Positions 59,667-64,000 of a stretch of 64,000 bases of DNA are shown here, piece after piece. This DNA comes from Cloacibacterium caeni (GTDB taxonomy: Bacteria > Bacteroidota > Bacteroidia > Flavobacteriales > Weeksellaceae). The DNA lies in contig NZ_OU015321.1 in NCBI RefSeq assembly GCF_907163105.1, positions 868,001 through 932,000 on the forward strand. Direction: 5' to 3'. Every line of letters begins with the position of its first letter. The first letter of the stretch is position 1. The translations under genes and the position numbers were made by a program. Below the pieces are notes generated by a model that searched no databases, was not told the DNA's origin, and saw only the letters and a list, made by a program, of their open reading frames with translations.

Positions 59667-60833
59667 ATGAAGAAAACAATTTTTAGTCTTTTTACAGCTA
59701 CTCTATTATTGGTGGCTTGTAATAAAACCGATATTCAACAAACGGCGGATTCCTTTAAAACAGCAGATAGCCTTTTTAACCAAGCAAAAGAAAGTTATCA
59801 AACCCTCGATTCTATTTCTAAAATTGTAAATGATTCTAACAGTACGGTAGGAAAAGTAATCCTTCCAGAAATCAATAAGCATAAAGAAATCATAGAAGAC
59901 GCCATTAAAAAAGGAAATGTAAACATAGATTCCATCAATAGGGAATTTAAAAAACTAGATAACAAAAGCCAAAAAGCACAAGACATTAGAAAAGCGATTG
60001 ATTCAGCGAATAATGCCATAAAAAGTGGCGACAATGCTGCTGCTGTAATTGCTGAAACTGCCAATAAAATTTTGAAGCAAACTTCTAAAAATAATTCGCA
60101 AACCCAACCAGAACCAGAGGTTCAAAATCAAAATCAAGTTCAAAATCAACCTGTTCCTCAGCGTGAACTCTACCCTATTTCGAAAACAACGAGATTGCAA
60201 GTTTCGGTAGAAGATTTGGCTGCTGCAAAAGCCCTGTTAAATCAAGAATTGAGCACTTACAATGCAGATATTATCACAGAAAATTATACCGAAAACGAAG
60301 GAATTGCCAAACAATATTTGACCGTAAAAGTACCATTGAGTAATTTTAATGAATTGGTGAATAAAATGAGCAGTCTGGGAAATGTAGAATCTAAAAATAC
60401 AGAAGTGCAAGGCAATGATTATGTAGGAAGCCAAATGTGCGATGTGGAACTCACTTTGGTAGACAATACTCCAGAAACCAATAATGCAGAGGATTTAAAC
60501 ATCCTGAATGATGAACAAAAAGACGAAACTTTCGGGGATAAATCTTCTAATGCATTTATGAAAGGATTTGCGGTTTTGGGTGGATTATTTTTAGCGCTTA
60601 TTCCTTTTTGGCCAATATTTTTAATCGGCGGAATTGTTTGGTATTTCGTGGCAAAAAGAAATAAGAAAAAACGCGAAGAAGAATTCCAAAGACAATTGGC
60701 TTTAGAAAGAGAAAAAATAAAAGCAGCGGAAGCATTAAAACCATCAGCAGAAACGCCTCAAAACACTGAACCAACCAATGCTGAAGAAAATAAAAACGAT
60801 GACGATATTTCTAAATATATGCCGAAAGAATAA
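59667..60833 (+). CDS. DUF4349-like lipoprotein with a C-terminal membrane segment
   Basis: A 388-residue envelope protein: a lipobox (LLLVACNKT, Cys at about 17), a long helical, Lys/Asp-rich region (about 25-150), a linker of Gln/Pro/Asn repeats, then a DUF4349-like domain (about 170-260; ISKTTRLQVSVEDLAAAKALL, YLTVKVPLSNFNELVNKMSSLGNVESK). A transmembrane helix (about 296-318) and a charged cytoplasmic tail follow. Both a lipid anchor and a helix are unusual together. The start at 59667 is chosen because of the -7 box and the signal sequence. It ends at a strong bidirectional terminator. Confidence 0.8.
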   Translation: MKKTIFSLFTATLLLVACNKTDIQQTADSFKTADSLFNQAKESYQTLDSISKIVNDSNSTVGKVILPEINKHKEIIEDAIKKGNVNIDSINREFKKLDNKSQKAQDIRKAIDSANNAIKSGDNAAAVIAETANKILKQTSKNNSQTQPEPEVQNQNQVQNQPVPQRELYPISKTTRLQVSVEDLAAAKALLNQELSTYNADIITENYTENEGIAKQYLTVKVPLSNFNELVNKMSSLGNVESKNTEVQGNDYVGSQMCDVELTLVDNTPETNNAEDLNILNDEQKDETFGDKSSNAFMKGFAVLGGLFLALIPFWPIFLIGGIVWYFVAKRNKKKREEEFQRQLALEREKIKAAEALKPSAETPQNTEPTNAEENKNDDDISKYMPKE

Positions 60834-60850
60834 TGATAAGTTGATAAAGA

Positions 60851-60883
60851 AAAAAGGCTGTTCATTTTTTGAACAGCCTTTTT
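60851..60883. terminator. Strong bidirectional terminator
   Basis: A perfect 14-bp stem (60851-60864 with 60870-60883) and a 5-base T loop, with A and T runs on either side, lie between two convergent genes. It overlaps the last bases of the TonB-like gene. Confidence 0.93.
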
Positions 60884-61631
60884 AGTATTTTTCATAGAAA
60901 GATGTTGAAAAATTTAGAGGTATAGTAATTCTAGATTTTACAGGAACGCCATCTAATATAGCAGGATTCCATTTTCCTTTTGTTCTATTGATGGAGCGAA
61001 CAATATCTTTGTTAAATGATTCATTATCTATTTTGGGTGAAACAATAGGGTTGATAATTTCACCATTTTCATCAACTACAAATTCTAAAAAAAGGTTTCC
61101 ATTAACATGATAATCGTTAAAAATAGACATGAAATTATCATGAATATCCTTGTCCATCACTTTTTTGCCACCTTTATAAGTAATAGGAATATAAAGTTTT
61201 TCAGGAATGTAATTTTCTGTGTATTTATCCAGTAAATGATTGGGAACAAAAAATAATCTAACAATTGAATCAAAATTTTGATCTTTTATTTTTGCAGGAA
61301 TCCATTTGTTACTAAGTTTCAGTTCTCTCAAAACATCTAAAGTGAAATCGTACGCACATTTATTTTTATTGATGTTGACAGAGTCAAAATCGGTGATAAA
61401 TTTTATTTTGGCTTCCTTGGTCAATAATAATTTCGCTTGATAAATTTCTTTTTTATCACAAGAAGAAAGTTTTTTCTCAGAAGCAATAGTGTGGATATCT
61501 TTGTATAATTCTTGTAATCCACCTTTGTAAAATTCTTGATTTTTTGGAAACTCATCTAGAATTTGAGCATTAAAAAAGGCTGTAAAAAATAAAAAAAGAG
61601 AAAATAGTTTTTTTGTTTTCATAGTTATCAT
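60882..61631 (-). CDS. Secreted protein with TonB-type C-terminal domain
   Basis: A 249-residue protein with an N-terminal signal peptide (LFSLFLFFTAFFNA). The C-terminal 80 residues (LFLEFVVDENGEIINPIVSPKID..., GKWNPAILDGVPVKSRITIPLNF) match the TonB C-terminal fold as used in Bacteroidota proteins without the proline-rich TonB spacer. There is no transmembrane anchor other than the signal, so it is likely periplasmic rather than a true energy transducer. An internal ATG 9 bases downstream (MKTKKLF) may be the real start. It follows the DUF2891 gene by 11 bases. Confidence 0.78.
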   Translation of the reverse strand: MITMKTKKLFSLFLFFTAFFNAQILDEFPKNQEFYKGGLQELYKDIHTIASEKKLSSCDKKEIYQAKLLLTKEAKIKFITDFDSVNINKNKCAYDFTLDVLRELKLSNKWIPAKIKDQNFDSIVRLFFVPNHLLDKYTENYIPEKLYIPITYKGGKKVMDKDIHDNFMSIFNDYHVNGNLFLEFVVDENGEIINPIVSPKIDNESFNKDIVRSINRTKGKWNPAILDGVPVKSRITIPLNFSTSFYEKY

Positions 61632-61642
61632 ATAGTTTTTTA

Positions 61643-62710
61643 TTATTTATTACTCAAAGCATAGACCGCAAAACTAGCTAACCAATGGTCGCCACCATAA
61701 TTTCCTTTAAAAACCAAAGGTAAAGCATTTTCTAAAAATTTAGCGGAAGTTTCCTCGAAATGTTTTTTGTGTCGGTGATTTTTAGGTAAAACTTGAGCAA
61801 TATTTTTCATGCACCAACTTCTAGTAAAACTTAAACCAACCAAGTGAACGGTTTGATAATCATTAATATCCGAAATCAAAGGAATCTGTGAAATATTCTC
61901 AATACTTCTCTTTTCGTAGAATTTATTAAACCATTTTACATATTCATCTTGCGGGAGAATTCTGGTCATCAAATCAGCAATTTCTAAACTTGGCGAGAAG
62001 AAATCACTTCCGTCTGGTTCCAGATAAGCAGGCGTTTTTTCGTCTTTTAGATAGAAATATTTTGCTTTTTCGATGAGTTGGTTTTCAAAATCTTTTTCGC
62101 CAACCGTTCTTGCCCAATCTATTGCAAAACTTAGCGCAAATGCCGTGTTCGGATGAACTCCTGTTCTATTGGGATACGTTTGTTTCGGTAAATATTCTTT
62201 CCATAATTTTACGATTTCATCGGTGAGCGGTTTTAGATTTTGATGCCAAGTTTTCGCTTGTGGATTTTCCCAACTCGCCAATTCTGCATCTAATTGAAGC
62301 AACCAAGCCCAACCATAAGTTCTCTCAAAACCTTTGGCTACTTGATATTTATTGAAATATTCTGCTTCGGTTTTTATTTTTTCGGCTTGAAAAGAACCAT
62401 CCAAAATTTTAATAATCTCTTCTTTATTTTTGAGAAAAGGCTTGTCTTTGAGCAACTTTACCAGCATCCAATGTCCATGAACGGATGAATGCCAATCAAA
62501 ACAGCCATAAAAGCTAGGATGCAATTCTTTGGGAGTTAGTTTTACATCAATTTCATTATTGATAACATGTGCGGTTTTATTGGGGTATTCTTGATTGATG
62601 CAATGCACCGGTTTTTCAGATAATTGAAATGCGATTTCATCAGTAAGCGTGGGAATTTGCGCTGAAAAACTTAAAGAAAACAAAACGACAAAAAGACTTA
62701 ATTTTTTCAT
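61643..62710 (-). CDS. DUF2891 family secreted protein
   Basis: A 355-residue protein with a signal peptide (LFVVLFSLSFSAQ). HPSFYGCFDWHSSVHGHWML, FERTYGWAWLLQLDAEL, PNTAFALSFAIDWAR and FKGNYGGDHWLASFAVYAL are the conserved DUF2891 blocks; the pattern of paired helices with Trp and His resembles an (alpha/alpha) barrel, but no enzyme activity is known to me. The start is set at ATG 62710 (MKKLSLF..), because the 30 codons before it run back through the terminator of the upstream gene. Cotranscribed with the TonB-like gene downstream. Confidence 0.85.
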   Translation of the reverse strand: MKKLSLFVVLFSLSFSAQIPTLTDEIAFQLSEKPVHCINQEYPNKTAHVINNEIDVKLTPKELHPSFYGCFDWHSSVHGHWMLVKLLKDKPFLKNKEEIIKILDGSFQAEKIKTEAEYFNKYQVAKGFERTYGWAWLLQLDAELASWENPQAKTWHQNLKPLTDEIVKLWKEYLPKQTYPNRTGVHPNTAFALSFAIDWARTVGEKDFENQLIEKAKYFYLKDEKTPAYLEPDGSDFFSPSLEIADLMTRILPQDEYVKWFNKFYEKRSIENISQIPLISDINDYQTVHLVGLSFTRSWCMKNIAQVLPKNHRHKKHFEETSAKFLENALPLVFKGNYGGDHWLASFAVYALSNK

Positions 62711-62744
62711 TGAATAAATGTATGAAAATTTGATAAATATGAAA

Positions 62745-62776
62745 ATAAAAAGTCGAACAATTGCTTGTCCGACTTT
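62745..62776 (-). terminator. Intrinsic terminator of the acyl-CoA dehydrogenase gene
   Basis: A 12-bp stem with one non-canonical pair (62749-62760 with 62765-62776) and a 4-base loop are followed by T residues on the minus strand. Confidence 0.85.
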
Positions 62777-62800
62777 CATATTTTGAAAAGAATTTGCCAA

Positions 62801-63943
62801 TTATTTCTTAGCAATACTTCTAGAAATTACAATTTTCTGGATTTCTGAAGTTCCTTCGTAAATCTGAGTGATTTTAGCATCACGCATCATTCTTTCTACG
62901 TGATATTCTTTTACATAACCGTAACCACCGTGAATTTGAACGGCTTCAACAGTAGTGTCCATAGCTACTTGAGAAGCGTATAGTTTTGCCATTGCTCCAG
63001 ATTCTGAAATATCAAGACCAGCATCTTTTTCAGCAGCAGCTTTATAACAAAGCATTCTTGCCGCCATAATATTTACGTGCATATCTGCTAATTTGAATGC
63101 AATTGCTTGGTGATTAATGATTTCTGTACCGAAAGCTTTTCTTTCTTTAGCATATTTAAGCGCCAATTCATAAGCTCCAGAAGCAATACCTAATGCTTGA
63201 GAAGCGATACCAATTCTACCACCATTAAGAACCGCCATTGCGAAATTGAAACCGAATCCATCTTCACCAATTCTGTTTTCCTTAGGAACTTTTACGTCGG
63301 TAAACATTAATGAATGTGTATCAGAACCTCTGATTCCTAATTTTTCTTCTTTTTTACCAATTACAAAACCTTCCCAACCTTTTTCTACTATGAAAGCATT
63401 GATTCCTTTGTGTTTTTTCTCTACATCAGTTTGTGCAATCACAATGTAATATTGAGCGTTTCCACCATTGGTAATCCAGTTTTTAGTACCGTTTAATAGA
63501 TAATGATCTCCCATATCTATTGCGGTTGTTTTTTGTGAAGTAGCATCCGAACCAGCTTCTGGTTCAGAAAGAGCAAAAGCACCGATGACTTCACCTTTTG
63601 CTAAAGGAACTAAATACTTTTGTTTTTGTTCTTCAGAAGCGAATTTTTCTAGACCAGCACAAACCAAAGAATTGTTTACTGACATTACTACAGCTGCAGA
63701 AGCGTCTACCTTTGCAATTTCTTCAATAGCTAAAACGTAAGAAACGCTGTCCATTCCTGCTCCACCGTATTTTGGGTCAACCATCATTCCTAGGAATCCT
63801 AATTCTCCCATTTTCTTTACTTGTTCATAAGGAAATTTCTGGTGTTCGTCTCTTTCTATTACGCCAGGCAAAAGTTCAGTCTGCGCGAAATCTCTCGCTG
63901 CTTGCTGAATCATCAGTTGTTCTTCTGTTAAATTAAAATCCAT
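62801..63943 (-). CDS. Acyl-CoA dehydrogenase, short/medium-chain type
   Basis: A 380-residue FAD enzyme of the butyryl- or branched-chain-type acyl-CoA dehydrogenase group. MDFNLTEEQLMIQQAARDFAQTEL is the usual start. FALSEPEAGSDATSQKT, KNWITNGGNAQYY, YAKERKAFGTEI and VQIHGGYGYVKEYHVERMMRDAKI follow in order, and the catalytic Glu is in IYEGTSEIQK (about residue 368). It donates electrons to EtfBA. The gene stands alone with its own terminator. A -7-like TATATTTA box lies about 25 bases upstream (63978-63971). No MarR-type palindrome is visible in the 57 bases upstream. Confidence 0.93.
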   Translation of the reverse strand: MDFNLTEEQLMIQQAARDFAQTELLPGVIERDEHQKFPYEQVKKMGELGFLGMMVDPKYGGAGMDSVSYVLAIEEIAKVDASAAVVMSVNNSLVCAGLEKFASEEQKQKYLVPLAKGEVIGAFALSEPEAGSDATSQKTTAIDMGDHYLLNGTKNWITNGGNAQYYIVIAQTDVEKKHKGINAFIVEKGWEGFVIGKKEEKLGIRGSDTHSLMFTDVKVPKENRIGEDGFGFNFAMAVLNGGRIGIASQALGIASGAYELALKYAKERKAFGTEIINHQAIAFKLADMHVNIMAARMLCYKAAAEKDAGLDISESGAMAKLYASQVAMDTTVEAVQIHGGYGYVKEYHVERMMRDAKITQIYEGTSEIQKIVISRSIAKK

Positions 63944-64000
63944 TTTTTGTATTAAAATTAATTGGCGTAAATATACATTTTTTAGAGATTTTAACGAAAA

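Noticed and set aside
1-64000. tRNA, rRNA and riboswitches
   Set aside because: The gaps between genes were read on both strands; none showed a cloverleaf with a CCA-type acceptor end, rRNA sequence or a riboswitch core that I could recognise. A covariance-model scan would be decisive.

Overview
The window looks like chromosomal DNA of a low-GC Bacteroidota, most likely Flavobacteriales and probably a Weeksellaceae relative (Chryseobacterium/Cloacibacterium type). Reasons: there is almost no Shine-Dalgarno signal, TAnnTTTG-type -7 boxes with occasional TTTG -33 boxes precede genes, lipoprotein signals are short, and family-typical genes and gene groups occur (TIGR02757, DUF3098 beside ftsX, udk-divIC-mutA, UMF1 transporter). 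No rRNA, tRNA or CRISPR array was seen. The genus is inference.

Layout. 1-5.8 kb (+): the end of an S9 peptidase, an AlkB-like dioxygenase, a lipoprotein, an acyl-CoA dehydrogenase and a lipoyl E2 acyltransferase. 5.8-11.3 kb (-): a row made of rsmG, a lipoprotein, a DUF922 metalloprotease, glutaminase and an AddB-like nuclease, ending at a cluster of REP-like palindromes. 11.4-15 kb: aspartate-type aminotransferase, AhpC-type peroxiredoxin, methylglyoxal synthase, a lipoprotein and a GNAT acetyltransferase. 15-17.7 kb is accessory: an AT-rich spacer with palindromes, one unrecognised gene and an IS3-family element that landed on the uvrA stop codon. 17.7-34.3 kb (-): uvrA, two transporters, a thiolase, a BFN-domain protein, etfBA, an M20 dipeptidase, a methyltransferase, mutA, divIC, udk and a SanA-like protein. 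34.4-44 kb (+): a TlpA-like lipoprotein, an iron-type ABC permease and ATPase, then marR-fadN-fadA-acd for beta-oxidation. 44-47 kb: an AraC regulator divergent from an aldB homologue broken by one stop codon, and a DUF779 gene. 47-64 kb: housekeeping genes (rluF, truB, uppP, ftsX, rsmA, mgtE, rnz, rdgB, prfC), envelope proteins and another acyl-CoA dehydrogenase.

How the genes work together. Acyl-CoA oxidation is a recurring theme: three acyl-CoA dehydrogenases, two thiolases, FadN and the electron acceptor ETF. A palindrome matching the two operator-like sites at the marR promoter lies upstream of etfB, so the MarR protein probably controls both the beta-oxidation operon and its electron carrier.

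The most unusual structure is a set of small cassettes that fill gaps between codirectional genes. Two carry GxxExxY (PD-(D/E)XK-type) genes inside inverted repeats. One carries a four-helix-bundle (S23/IVP-like) gene inside heptanucleotide repeats. An empty copy of the first type lies upstream of prfC. Related period-7 arrays occupy other gene gaps (etfB-etfA, prfC-lipoprotein, before alkB), and a further palindromic repeat has been absorbed in frame into the linker of the E2 protein.
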